Of a DNA stretch of 64,000 bases, positions 42,890 to 52,290 are shown in pieces. The stretch is from Fimenecus sp963590415 (GTDB lineage Bacteria > Bacillota > Clostridia > Oscillospirales > Acutalibacteraceae): contig CAVAPB010000006.1 in assembly GCA_963590415.1 (NCBI GenBank), forward strand, positions 22,550-86,549, in the 5' to 3' direction. The notes below the pieces were generated by a model. That model searched no databases, was not told where the DNA came from, and saw only the letters and a program-made list of their open reading frames with translations. Positions within the stretch are counted from its first letter, which is position 1. Each line of letters opens with the position of its first letter. Both the position numbers and the translations under genes were made by a program.

Positions 42890-45298
42890 ATGGACTTTAT
42901 CAATACCGAAATTGCTTCAATGCCTATGGTCGCTTTGAGAGGTCTTGTGGTTTTTCCCAAGGAGACCCTTCATTTCGATGTCGGCAGAAAAAAATCCATT
43001 GCGGCTGTAAGGGCGGCAATGGTTTCAAAGCAGGACGTATTTCTTATAGCTCAAAAGGATATACAGGAAGAAACAATAACCGAAGAGACGCTCTACCGTG
43101 TCGGAACGGTCTGCGAGGTAAAGCAGATTGTACGCTTGCCCGGAACGGATGCTTTGCGTGTTGTTGTCGAGGGAAAGTACCGTGCCCGACTTGAAAAGAT
43201 AACAGGCATACGCCCGTATTTTTCAGCCGCGACCGTGCCGCTTTTTGACAAGGCTCCGCAGAGAATTGACCCGATACGCACAGACGCTATGCTTCGTGCC
43301 GTTAAGGAGCTTTTTGATGAATATTCCGAGCTTTGCGTTAAGCTTGCACCCGATGTTGCGGTGTCTATTGCCGTAAACGAGGATACAGGTGATCTTGCCG
43401 ATTATATAGCGGCTAACATTCCGCTTGAATACCACGATAAGCAGAAAATTCTTGACGAATGCAATACATACAAGCGCCTTGAAAAACTCTGTGTAATTCT
43501 CTCAAAAGAGGTTGAAATTCTCCGCATAGAAAACGAGATTAACGACAAGGTTCAGGACCAGATGGACGACAATCAGAGGGAATACTATCTGCGTGAGCAA
43601 ATGCGTGCTATTTCGGTCGAACTCAACGGCGACGACTCTCCCGAGGCTGAGGCTGAAAAGTACCGCGAGAGAATACGCAAAATCGGCTTGCCGAAAGAGG
43701 ACGAGGAAAAGCTGCTTACAGAGTGCGACAGATTTTCCCGACTTCAGCCGTCAAGCCCCGAAAGCGCAGTTTCAAGAACATATCTCGATGAGGTGCTCTC
43801 GCTTCCGTGGAACAAATACACGAATGACAATCTCGACATAAAAAAGGCTTCCGCAGTGCTTGAAAAGGACCATTACGGACTTAAGGATGTCAAGGACAGA
43901 ATACTCGAGCTGCTCGCGGTAAGAAGTCTTGCGCCCGACATAAAGGGTCAGATAATCTGCCTTGCGGGCCCTCCCGGAGTCGGCAAAACCTCAATCGCAA
44001 AATCCTTGGCGCACGCTATGAACAGGAAGTTTGCCCGTCTGTCGCTCGGCGGCGTAAGGGACGAGGCGGAAATAAGAGGTCACAGGAAAACATATATCGG
44101 TGCAATGCCGGGTAATATTATTGCCGCATTGAAGCGTGCAAAAAGTATGAATCCGCTTATCCTGCTTGACGAAGTGGACAAACTTGCAAGCGATTACAAG
44201 GGCGACCCGTCGGCGGCTCTTCTCGAAGCGCTTGACCCCGAACAGAACAATTCGTTCAGAGATCATTACATAGAAATACCGGTTGATTTGAGTAAGGTGC
44301 TTTTTGTAACGACGGCAAACGACATTTCCGCAATCCCCGAGCCGCTCAGGGATAGGATGGAAATCATTGAAATTTACAGCTACACCTTTGAGGATAAGTT
44401 CCAAATCGCAAAGAGGCATCTTATTCCCAAGCAGTTGAAAGAACACGGCTTGAAGGCCTCGCAGGTCAAAATCAAGGACGATGCACTTAAACTCATAATT
44501 GACGGCTATACCAAAGAGGCGGGGGTAAGACGGCTTGAACGCACGCTCGCAAAGGTGCTGCGTAAGCAGGCTGTCAAATTTGCTGAGGGCTTTGAGGGCA
44601 AAATCACAATAGGCGCAAAAGACCTTGAGGCTATTCTCGGACCCGTAAAATATATCGACAGCGAGCTCCTCAAAAACGACAGAGTGGGCGTTGTAAACGG
44701 ACTTGCGTGGACCTCCGTCGGTGGCGAAATGCTTCAGATAGAGGCGCTTTGCGTTGATGGCACGGGCAAGCTGGAGCTTACGGGCTCGCTCGGCGATGTT
44801 ATGAAGGAGTCGGCAAGGGCGGCTTACAGCTATATCAGAAGCATTGCGGAAAATTATGACATTCCGACCGATTTTTACAAGACAAAGGACATTCATCTTC
44901 ACTTCCCGGAGGGCGCAGTTCCCAAGGACGGTCCGTCTGCCGGCATAGGTATTGTTACGGCTATGGTTTCGGCTCTTTCGGGCTATACCGTAAAGTCAAG
45001 CGTGGCTATGACGGGTGAGGTTACGCTCACGGGCAGAGTTCTCCCGATAGGCGGACTTAAAGAAAAATCAATGGCGGCGTATAAGTCGGGAATTAAAACC
45101 GTTATTATCCCCGAAAGAAATCTGCCTGATATAAAACAGTTTGACAAGACCGTTACCGACGCTCTGGACTTTGTTCCGGTAAGCGATGTGTCGGAGGTTC
45201 TGAGCCTTGCGCTGAATGTGATGAAAGCCGATAAGCACGGTAAAAATCAGCCTGTCGTTCACAAGGAAAAGGCAAGTAAGCTCAACGCTTGGCAATAA
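42890..45298 (+). CDS. lon: Lon ATP-dependent protease
   Basis: Hexameric AAA+ serine protease for damaged and regulatory proteins. The 802-residue product has the N-terminal LON domain (ASMPMVALRGLVVFPKETLHFDVGR), a helical linker, Walker A (GPPGVGKTSIAKSLA), Walker B (PLILLDEVDKLA) and the Ser-Lys dyad (PKDGPSAGIGI and GGLKEKSMAAYK). CGGAG precedes the ATG. It is followed 13 bases later by engB, a common order in Firmicutes. Confidence 0.97.
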   Translation: MDFINTEIASMPMVALRGLVVFPKETLHFDVGRKKSIAAVRAAMVSKQDVFLIAQKDIQEETITEETLYRVGTVCEVKQIVRLPGTDALRVVVEGKYRARLEKITGIRPYFSAATVPLFDKAPQRIDPIRTDAMLRAVKELFDEYSELCVKLAPDVAVSIAVNEDTGDLADYIAANIPLEYHDKQKILDECNTYKRLEKLCVILSKEVEILRIENEINDKVQDQMDDNQREYYLREQMRAISVELNGDDSPEAEAEKYRERIRKIGLPKEDEEKLLTECDRFSRLQPSSPESAVSRTYLDEVLSLPWNKYTNDNLDIKKASAVLEKDHYGLKDVKDRILELLAVRSLAPDIKGQIICLAGPPGVGKTSIAKSLAHAMNRKFARLSLGGVRDEAEIRGHRKTYIGAMPGNIIAALKRAKSMNPLILLDEVDKLASDYKGDPSAALLEALDPEQNNSFRDHYIEIPVDLSKVLFVTTANDISAIPEPLRDRMEIIEIYSYTFEDKFQIAKRHLIPKQLKEHGLKASQVKIKDDALKLIIDGYTKEAGVRRLERTLAKVLRKQAVKFAEGFEGKITIGAKDLEAILGPVKYIDSELLKNDRVGVVNGLAWTSVGGEMLQIEALCVDGTGKLELTGSLGDVMKESARAAYSYIRSIAENYDIPTDFYKTKDIHLHFPEGAVPKDGPSAGIGIVTAMVSALSGYTVKSSVAMTGEVTLTGRVLPIGGLKEKSMAAYKSGIKTVIIPERNLPDIKQFDKTVTDALDFVPVSDVSEVLSLALNVMKADKHGKNQPVVHKEKASKLNAWQ

Positions 45299-45311
45299 AT
45301 AAGGAGAGAGT

Positions 45312-45905
45312 ATGGATTATTCAAAAGCGCAGTTCGAGAGGGCATACGGTACATTTGAGCAGCTGCCTGCCTCGACAATGCCCGAAATCGTTTTCTCGGG
45401 GCGTTCAAATGTCGGAAAATCATCGCTTATAAACAAGGTCTTTAACCGTAAAAACCTTGCGAGGGTAAGCTCCGTTCCCGGAAAAACAATCACAATCAAT
45501 TTTTATTCGTGCGGCAATGATGTAAAAATCGTCGATTTGCCCGGCTACGGCTATGCAAAGGTCGCAAAGAGCGAAAAGATGCGCTGGGCTCATATGATGG
45601 AGCAGTATTTCAATTCAGGAAGAAACATACCGCTTGTCGTTCAGCTTGTTGATATGCGTCATCCCGCTACGGCGGACGACATTATGATGATGGAATTTCT
45701 CGAGCACGCAGGTATCGACTATGTCGTTGTTATGACCAAGAGCGACAAACTCAACAAGGGCGAATACAAAAAGAGGCTTGAGCTCTCAAAGCAGGAGCTT
45801 GACTTCGTAAATCCCGAAAATATAATTCCGTTTTCATCGCAGACGGGTGAAAACGTCGATAAAATAAAAGCAATAATAGAATCCCGTTTGGAGGCAACAA
45901 AATGA
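45312..45905 (+). CDS. engB: EngB/YsxC ribosome biogenesis GTPase
   Basis: TRAFAC-class GTPase needed for 50S assembly. The 197-residue product has G1 (SGRSNVGKSSLINK), G3 (DLPGYGYAK), G4 (VVMTKSDKLNKG) and G5 (PFSSQTGENV). AAGGAGAG precedes the ATG. It overlaps the lysA-like gene by 4 bases. Confidence 0.96.
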   Translation: MDYSKAQFERAYGTFEQLPASTMPEIVFSGRSNVGKSSLINKVFNRKNLARVSSVPGKTITINFYSCGNDVKIVDLPGYGYAKVAKSEKMRWAHMMEQYFNSGRNIPLVVQLVDMRHPATADDIMMMEFLEHAGIDYVVVMTKSDKLNKGEYKKRLELSKQELDFVNPENIIPFSSQTGENVDKIKAIIESRLEATK

Positions 45906-47173
45906 CAAAAACACCCTTTCTTACCAAAGAAAAAGCAGAGGAAATAGCGAGCATTTATCCCACGCCGTTCCACATCTATGACGAAAAAGGAATTCGCAAG
46001 AACTGTGAAAACCTCTACAAGGCATTTTCGTGGAACAAGGGCTTCCGTGAGTATTTTGCGGTAAAGGCAACACCCAACCCGTTTCTTGTCGATATTCTTC
46101 GTGAATACGGCTGCGGCTGCGACTGCTCGTCAAAAACCGAGCTTATGCTCTCAAAGGCTATCGGAGCTACGGGAGACGACATAATGTTCTCTTCAAACGA
46201 CACGCCGTCGGACGAGTTCAAATATGCAAACGAATTAGGCGCAATAATCAACCTTGACGACATTACCCATATCGATATTGTTGAAAAAACTCTCGGTAAG
46301 CTTCCCGAAAAGATGTCCTGCAGATACAATCCCGGCGGATACTTCAAAATTGCTAATAACATAATGGACAACCCCGGCGACGCAAAGTACGGCATGACCA
46401 CCGAACAGCTTTTCGAGGCGTTCAGAATTATGAAAGAAAAGGGCGTAAAGCAGTTCGGTATCCACGCTTTCCTCGCAAGCAACACCGTTACAAACGAGTA
46501 TTATCCGACGCTTGCGAAAACACTTTTCGAGGTCGCTGTTAAGCTTAAAAACGAGACGGGCGCAGATATTAAGTTTATCAACCTTTCGGGCGGAATCGGG
46601 ATTCCCTACCGTCCCGACCAGGAGCCCAACGATATTTTTGAAATCGCTCAGGGCGTAAGAAAGGTTTACGAAGAAGTGCTTGTTCCCAACGGAATGGGCG
46701 ATGTTGCGCTCTATACGGAGCTCGGCAGATTTATGATGGGACCCTACGGCGCGCTTGTTACAAGGGCTATCAATCAAAAGCACACCCACAAGGAATATAT
46801 CGGTGTTGACGCATGTGCGGTAAACCTTATGAGACCCGCAATGTACGGCGCTTACCATCATATAACGGTTCTCGGCAAAGAGGATAAAGAGTGCGTAAAG
46901 ATGTATGACATTACGGGCTCTCTTTGCGAAAACAACGATAAATTCGCAATCGACAGAATGTTGCCCGAGATTGATATGGGCGATCTTATCTATATTCACG
47001 ATACGGGCGCTCACGGCTTCTCAATGGGATATAACTATAACGGTAAGCTGAAATCAGCCGAAATTCTTTTACAGTCGGACGGCAATTTCAAGCTTATCAG
47101 AAGAGCAGAAACTCCCAAGGATTATTTTGCAACCTTTGATTGCTTTGATTTTTATAAAAAAGTGCTCGAATAA
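45902..47173 (+). CDS. lysA: Diaminopimelate decarboxylase
   Basis: PLP enzyme of fold type III for the last step of lysine synthesis. The 423-residue product has the PLP lysine at Lys55 in YFAVKATPNP, then GCGCDCSSKTEL, the SGGIGIPYRP glycine loop, ELGRFMMGPYG, the second-subunit Cys in GSLCENNDKF and a late GAHGFSMGYNYNG region. Related ornithine/arginine decarboxylases share the fold, but GAHGFSMGYNYNG fits the DAPDC group. It overlaps engB and precedes dnaE by 12 bases. Confidence 0.9.
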   Translation: MTKTPFLTKEKAEEIASIYPTPFHIYDEKGIRKNCENLYKAFSWNKGFREYFAVKATPNPFLVDILREYGCGCDCSSKTELMLSKAIGATGDDIMFSSNDTPSDEFKYANELGAIINLDDITHIDIVEKTLGKLPEKMSCRYNPGGYFKIANNIMDNPGDAKYGMTTEQLFEAFRIMKEKGVKQFGIHAFLASNTVTNEYYPTLAKTLFEVAVKLKNETGADIKFINLSGGIGIPYRPDQEPNDIFEIAQGVRKVYEEVLVPNGMGDVALYTELGRFMMGPYGALVTRAINQKHTHKEYIGVDACAVNLMRPAMYGAYHHITVLGKEDKECVKMYDITGSLCENNDKFAIDRMLPEIDMGDLIYIHDTGAHGFSMGYNYNGKLKSAEILLQSDGNFKLIRRAETPKDYFATFDCFDFYKKVLE

Positions 47174-47185
47174 GAGGTAAACCGT

Positions 47186-50100
47186 ATGTCTTTCGTTCAT
47201 TTACATTTGCATACGCAGTACAGTTTGCTCGACGGCGCCTGCCGTTTCGGGCAGCTGTTTGATGCGGCAAAACAGAACGGGCAGACGGCGGTTGCGATAA
47301 CCGACCACGGAAATATGTTCGGCGCAATCGAATTTTACAAAGAGGCGAAAAAACACGGAATAAAGCCGATAATCGGCTGTGAGGTCTATGTTGCCGTCCG
47401 TTCACGGTTCGACAAGGTGCACTCGGTTGACTCGGAGAGACATCACCTTGTTTTGCTGTGTAAAAACGAAACGGGCTATAAAAACCTTATTAAAATGGTC
47501 TCGGAGTCGTGGACCTCGGGCTTTTATGTAAAACCGAGGGTGGACAAAGAGCTTCTCGAAAAGTATCACGAGGGTATAATAGCTCTCTCGGGCTGCCTTG
47601 CGGGCGAAATACCGAGAAAGCTTGTCGCAAGGGATTACGAGGGCGCAAAGCAGACCGCCCTTTGGTACAATTCGGTTTTCGGTCAGGGCAATTATTACCT
47701 TGAAATGCAAAACCACGGTATAAAGGAACAGCTTGAAATCATTCCTATGCTTGCAAGGCTGTCCGAAGAGACGGGAATACCGCTTGTTGCGACAAATGAT
47801 GTTCACTATGTCAAAAAAGAGGACGCAAAAACCCAAAAGGTTCTCATTTGCATACAGACGAACCATACAATAGACGAAGAAACGGGTCTTGAATTCGGTA
47901 CGGATGATTTTTATCTCAAAAACGAAGCGGAAATGCAAAGTCTTTTTCCCGATTATCCGCAGGCGACAGCCAACACACAGCTTATCGCAGACAAGTGCAA
48001 TATCGAATTTGAATTTCACAAGACAAAGCTTCCGCATTTCGATGTTCCGGACGGCAGGGACCATTTTGAGTATTTCAAAGAAAAATGCTATGATGGACTT
48101 TACAGAAATTACGGCAGCAATCCCGAAAAAAAATATACCGAACGCCTTGATTATGAGCTTTCGGTAATCAAAAATATGGGCTATGTGGATTATTTCCTTA
48201 TCGTAGCCGATTTTATAAATTATGCAAAGCAAAACGATATTCCCGTAGGTCCGGGCAGAGGCTCGGGAGCGGGAAGCATCGCCGCATATTGTATGGGAAT
48301 TACGGGTATAGACCCGATGAAATACAATCTTATTTTCGAGCGCTTCTTAAATCCTGAGAGGGTAAGTATGCCGGATATTGATGTCGATTTCTGCTATGTC
48401 CGCCGTGAAGAGGTTATAGATTATGTTATAAGAAAATACGGCGCAGACCATGTGGCGCAGATTGTAACCTTCGGCACAATGGCGGCAAGGGCGGCTATAA
48501 GAGATGTCGGCAGAGTGCTTGGACTTCCTTACAGCACCGTTGACGCCGTGTCAAAGCAAATTCCCCGTGAGCTTGACATTACAATAGATAAGGCTTTGCG
48601 AAAAAATGCGGAACTGAGGAAAATGTACGAGTCCGACCCGAAAATAAGGGAACTTGTCGATTTGGCAAAGGCTGTCGAGGGTATGCCCAGGCACGCTTCT
48701 AAGCACGCCGCAGGAGTGGTAATAACCGACAAGCCCGTCAGCGAGTATGTTCCGCTTGCCAAGAATGACGATTCCGTTGTCACTCAATACACAATGACGA
48801 CCATTGAGGAATTGGGACTTCTCAAAATGGACTTTCTCGGACTTCGCACGCTTACTGTTATTGACGATTGCGCCAAGGCTGTCAGGGAGAGAGAACCGTC
48901 TTTTTCAATTGAAAATATACCGCTTGACGACGAAAAGACCTATGACCTTTTCCGAAGCGGTGAGACCTACGGCGTGTTCCAGTGCGAGTCGGCAGGACTT
49001 CGCAGGGTGCTCGCAAGGCTGAAGCCCAATAATCTTGAGGATATTATTGCGGTAATTTCCCTATACAGACCGGGGCCGATGGACTCAATCGACACATATA
49101 TAAAGAACAGGCACAACCCTGAAAATGTAAAATACAAAACCGAAATGCTCCGCCCCATACTTGAGGTTACCAACGGCTGTATGGTATATCAGGAGCAGGT
49201 AATGGAAATTTTCCGTTCCCTTGCGGGGTATTCGCTCGGCAGGGCAGATATTGTAAGGCGTGCGATGTCCAAGAAAAAGCACGATGTTATGGAAAAGGAG
49301 CGGACGACCTTTGTCGAGGGCTGCGGCAAAAACGGCATTTCAAAGGAAACCGCAAACAGTATATTCGACGATATGACCTCGTTTGCCTCATATGCCTTCA
49401 ACAAATCACACTCTGCGGCTTATGCGCTTGTTGCTTATCAAACAGCTTATCTCAAATGTCATTATCCCGCAGAGTTTATGGCGGCGCTTATGACAAGCGT
49501 TATCGATTGGACGGATAAGGTTACAATGTATATTTCGGAATGTAACCGAATGGGCATTGAGGTTTTGCGCCCCGATGTCAATTTCTCCCGAGCGCAGTTT
49601 ACAACGGATTTCGGCAAAATCAGGTTCGGGCTTCTTGCGGTTAAGAACCTCGGCAGGAATTTCATTGACGCAATATACAAAGAACGCTGTCTCAACGGAA
49701 AATACACCTCGTTCTATGATTTTGTCAAACGGGTGTATTCAAAGGATTTCAACAAGCGTGCGGTTGAAAGTTTGATAAAATGCGGTGCTCTCGATTCGTT
49801 TTCACTCAACCGCAGGGAAATGATGCTCAATCTTAACTCCGTTGTCGCTTCGGTTGAAATGACAAAGCGCAGGAACATTGACGGACAGATAGGTCTTTTC
49901 GATTTGGGCAATATTGAGGACAGCTCCGAGCCCGAACTCGACAGGGCTGAGGAGTTCGGAAGACTTGAAATGCTCAATTACGAAAAGGAGACGACGGGTC
50001 TTTATATTTCCGGACACCCGATGGCTGAATATGTCGGTCTGTCAAAGCAGATAAAAGCCGCACCCGTTTCGGATTTGCTCGAAGCGGCAGGAGATGAGGT

Positions 50101-50602
50101 AAGTCCCTATAAGGACGGAGCCGTTGTAAAGGTGTTCGGTATAATTTCGTCTGTCAAAAAGAAGATAACCAAAAACGACTCGACCATGGCTTTTGTTACT
50201 GTCGAGGATATTACGAGCTCGATTGAGGTTATCGTTTTCCCGAAGGTATATGAAAGATATGCGAATATGCTTTCAGTCGGAAGTGTTACTGTTATAAAGG
50301 GCAGACTGTCTTTGCGGGACGATGAGGACTCGAAAATAGTAGCCGATTCCTTTGAACCCTGTCCCAAGGAGGAAAAGAAAGCCAAAAAGAGCGGTATGTT
50401 TTTGCGCTTCGGCAGTGAAAATGACCCGAGGGTAAAGGCGGCTCTCAATATTCTTGACGGCGGCGCGGGCGCTGTTCCAGTCTACTTTTTCTTCAGCGAT
50501 AAAAAGAAATATGTGAATACGGGTCTGACATTTTCCGGAGACGACGAAAGAAGAACAAAGCTGTGTGAGCTCTTAGGCGAAGGCAATGTCGTAATTCAAT
50601 GA
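47186..50602 (+). CDS. dnaE: DNA polymerase III alpha subunit (DnaE type)
   Basis: Replicative polymerase of family C. The 1138-residue product has an N-terminal PHP domain (FVHLHLHTQYSLLDGACR, AITDHGNMFGAIEFY), the palm with GPGRGSGAGSIAAYCMG and the catalytic Asp pair PDIDVDFCYVRREEV, fingers (PRHASKHAAGVVITDKPV), an HhH region, and a C-terminal OB fold (VVKVFGIISSVKKKITKNDS). It is the shorter DnaE form, not PolC; Firmicutes often have both. RGAGGTAAACC-type spacing to lysA suggests shared transcription. Confidence 0.97.
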   Translation: MSFVHLHLHTQYSLLDGACRFGQLFDAAKQNGQTAVAITDHGNMFGAIEFYKEAKKHGIKPIIGCEVYVAVRSRFDKVHSVDSERHHLVLLCKNETGYKNLIKMVSESWTSGFYVKPRVDKELLEKYHEGIIALSGCLAGEIPRKLVARDYEGAKQTALWYNSVFGQGNYYLEMQNHGIKEQLEIIPMLARLSEETGIPLVATNDVHYVKKEDAKTQKVLICIQTNHTIDEETGLEFGTDDFYLKNEAEMQSLFPDYPQATANTQLIADKCNIEFEFHKTKLPHFDVPDGRDHFEYFKEKCYDGLYRNYGSNPEKKYTERLDYELSVIKNMGYVDYFLIVADFINYAKQNDIPVGPGRGSGAGSIAAYCMGITGIDPMKYNLIFERFLNPERVSMPDIDVDFCYVRREEVIDYVIRKYGADHVAQIVTFGTMAARAAIRDVGRVLGLPYSTVDAVSKQIPRELDITIDKALRKNAELRKMYESDPKIRELVDLAKAVEGMPRHASKHAAGVVITDKPVSEYVPLAKNDDSVVTQYTMTTIEELGLLKMDFLGLRTLTVIDDCAKAVREREPSFSIENIPLDDEKTYDLFRSGETYGVFQCESAGLRRVLARLKPNNLEDIIAVISLYRPGPMDSIDTYIKNRHNPENVKYKTEMLRPILEVTNGCMVYQEQVMEIFRSLAGYSLGRADIVRRAMSKKKHDVMEKERTTFVEGCGKNGISKETANSIFDDMTSFASYAFNKSHSAAYALVAYQTAYLKCHYPAEFMAALMTSVIDWTDKVTMYISECNRMGIEVLRPDVNFSRAQFTTDFGKIRFGLLAVKNLGRNFIDAIYKERCLNGKYTSFYDFVKRVYSKDFNKRAVESLIKCGALDSFSLNRREMMLNLNSVVASVEMTKRRNIDGQIGLFDLGNIEDSSEPELDRAEEFGRLEMLNYEKETTGLYISGHPMAEYVGLSKQIKAAPVSDLLEAAGDEVSPYKDGAVVKVFGIISSVKKKITKNDSTMAFVTVEDITSSIEVIVFPKVYERYANMLSVGSVTVIKGRLSLRDDEDSKIVADSFEPCPKEEKKAKKSGMFLRFGSENDPRVKAALNILDGGAGAVPVYFFFSDKKKYVNTGLTFSGDDERRTKLCELLGEGNVVIQ

Positions 50603-50629
50603 ATTTTCATACAAAAAGACGAGTTAGTC

Positions 50630-50657
50630 TTGACTATTTTTTCTTTTCGTGTATTAT
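50630..50657 (+). promoter_or_regulatory. Predicted pfkA promoter
   Basis: TTGACT (50630-50635), a 16-base spacer and TATTAT (50652-50657), with GAGGTG and the ATG at 50687 downstream. Confidence 0.5.
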
Positions 50658-50686
50658 ATATGTTGATTATTTATGAGGTGATAACT

Positions 50687-51649
50687 ATGAAAACAATAGG
50701 TGTTTTAACAAGCGGCGGCGACGCACCCGGTATGAACGCCGCAGTCAGAGCTGTTGTTCGCTCGGGCTGTGAAAACGGTATGCGCGTTATGGGTATCCGC
50801 AGAGGTTATAACGGACTTATGTACGGGGATATGTATGAGATGAATCTCCGTTCTGTTTCAAATATAATAAATCGCGGCGGTACAATTCTTTATTCGGCAA
50901 GAAGTCCCGAATTCAAGACTGAAGAGGGTATGCAAAAGGCGATTGATACCTGTAAGGAGCTCGGTATGGAGGGCGTTGTTGTCATCGGCGGAGACGGTTC
51001 CTTCAGAGGCGCGAGAGACCTTTCTCTCAGGGGAATTCCGTGCGTGGGTATTCCCGGCACCATTGACAACGATATTGCCTGCTGTGATTATACAATCGGC
51101 TATGATACCGCAATGAACACCGTTATGGAAATGGTTGACCGTCTGCGTGATACCACTGAGTCTCACGACCGTTGCTCGGTTGTCGAGGTGATGGGCAGGC
51201 GTGCGGGATACATAGCTCTCAATGCGGGTATTGCCTGCGGCGCTACTACAATTCTTATTCCCGAGGTTGATTTCGACTTTGAGCGCGATGTTATCGAAAG
51301 AATGAGAAGAACCCAGAAAGCGGGAAAGAGACATTTCATTATCGTTGTTGCCGAGGGCATCGGCGGTGTTACGGAAATGGCTAAAAAAATTGAGGAAATC
51401 ACCGGCATTGAAAGCCGTGCGACAATCCTCGGTCATGTTCAGCGCGGCGGTTCTCCAACTGTTCGTGACAGAGTTGCCGGCAGTCAGATGGGCTACAGAG
51501 CGGTTGAGCTTCTTAAAGACGGAATAGGCAACCGTGTAGTCGCTATGCAAAAGGACGAAATTGTCGATTACGATATTTTCGAGGCTTTGAATATGAAAAA
51601 GTCAATCGACCTCAACCTTTACAAGCTCGCTCACGAAATTTCAATCTGA
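50687..51649 (+). CDS. pfkA: 6-phosphofructokinase
   Basis: Phosphorylates fructose 6-phosphate with ATP, the committing step of glycolysis. The ATG at 50687, 6 bases after GAGGTG, gives 320 residues, the normal PfkA length. Motifs are GVLTSGGDAPGMNAAVRAVVR, VVIGGDGSFRGA, GIPGTIDNDIACCDYTIGYDTA (catalytic Asp) and EVMGRRAGYIAL. The GGDG element fits the ATP-dependent type. It shares one base with aroK. Confidence 0.96.
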   Translation: MKTIGVLTSGGDAPGMNAAVRAVVRSGCENGMRVMGIRRGYNGLMYGDMYEMNLRSVSNIINRGGTILYSARSPEFKTEEGMQKAIDTCKELGMEGVVVIGGDGSFRGARDLSLRGIPCVGIPGTIDNDIACCDYTIGYDTAMNTVMEMVDRLRDTTESHDRCSVVEVMGRRAGYIALNAGIACGATTILIPEVDFDFERDVIERMRRTQKAGKRHFIIVVAEGIGGVTEMAKKIEEITGIESRATILGHVQRGGSPTVRDRVAGSQMGYRAVELLKDGIGNRVVAMQKDEIVDYDIFEALNMKKSIDLNLYKLAHEISI

Positions 51650-52152
51650 TGAAAAACATTGTTTTAATCGGTATGCCGGCTTCTGGTAAAAGTACCGTAG
51701 GCGTTATTCTTGCAAAAACTCTCGGTATAGGCTTTGTCGATACCGACCTTGTTATTCAACAGCGTGAGGGCAGGCTTTTGCAGGATATTATCGACACGGA
51801 CGGACTTGATAAATTCCTTGAGATTGAGGAAAGCGCATTGCTTTCGCTTGAATGTAAAAACAGCGTCATTTCCACGGGCGGAAGCGCCGTGTTCGGAAAA
51901 AGCGCTATGGAAAAGCTTAAAAAGGACGCCGTTACAATATTTATAGATGTTTCGCCGAGCGCACTTGAAAAAAGGCTGTCAAACATAAAAACACGGGGGA
52001 TTGCCGCAAAGCACGGCGAGAGCGTGGAGGACATTTTGAATCAGCGGCTTCCGCTGTACAAAAAATATGCGGATTTTACAATTTCAACGGAAAACGAAAA
52101 TGTTGAAGCTTCGGTTGAAAAGATTGTTTCGCTGTTAAAATTTAATAAATAA
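51649..52152 (+). CDS. aroK: Shikimate kinase
   Basis: Phosphorylates shikimate in aromatic amino acid synthesis. The 167-residue product has Walker A (LIGMPASGKSTVG), the shikimate site (FVDTDLVIQ), STGGSAVFG and the Arg-containing lid region (KTRGIAAKHGESVEDIL). The ATG overlaps the pfkA stop (TGATG). No other aro gene is in the window. Confidence 0.94.
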   Translation: MKNIVLIGMPASGKSTVGVILAKTLGIGFVDTDLVIQQREGRLLQDIIDTDGLDKFLEIEESALLSLECKNSVISTGGSAVFGKSAMEKLKKDAVTIFIDVSPSALEKRLSNIKTRGIAAKHGESVEDILNQRLPLYKKYADFTISTENENVEASVEKIVSLLKFNK

Positions 52153-52157
52153 GAAAA

Positions 52158-52219
52158 AAGACTTTTTAGATTTCGGATTTTACATTTTGTCCATAATAAT
52201 CTAAAAAGTCTTATTTTTT
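52158..52219 (+). terminator. Long terminator hairpin after aroK
   Basis: A perfect 15-bp stem, AAGACTTTTTAGATT (52158-52172) with AATCTAAAAAGTCTT (52198-52212), a 25-base loop and a T-run after it. Confidence 0.8.
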
Positions 52220-52290
52220 CCGCTTATAAACGGGTGAATATTTCACAAATTATAAAAGCGGCGAACGCGTCGCGAATGCGGAGGTGAAAA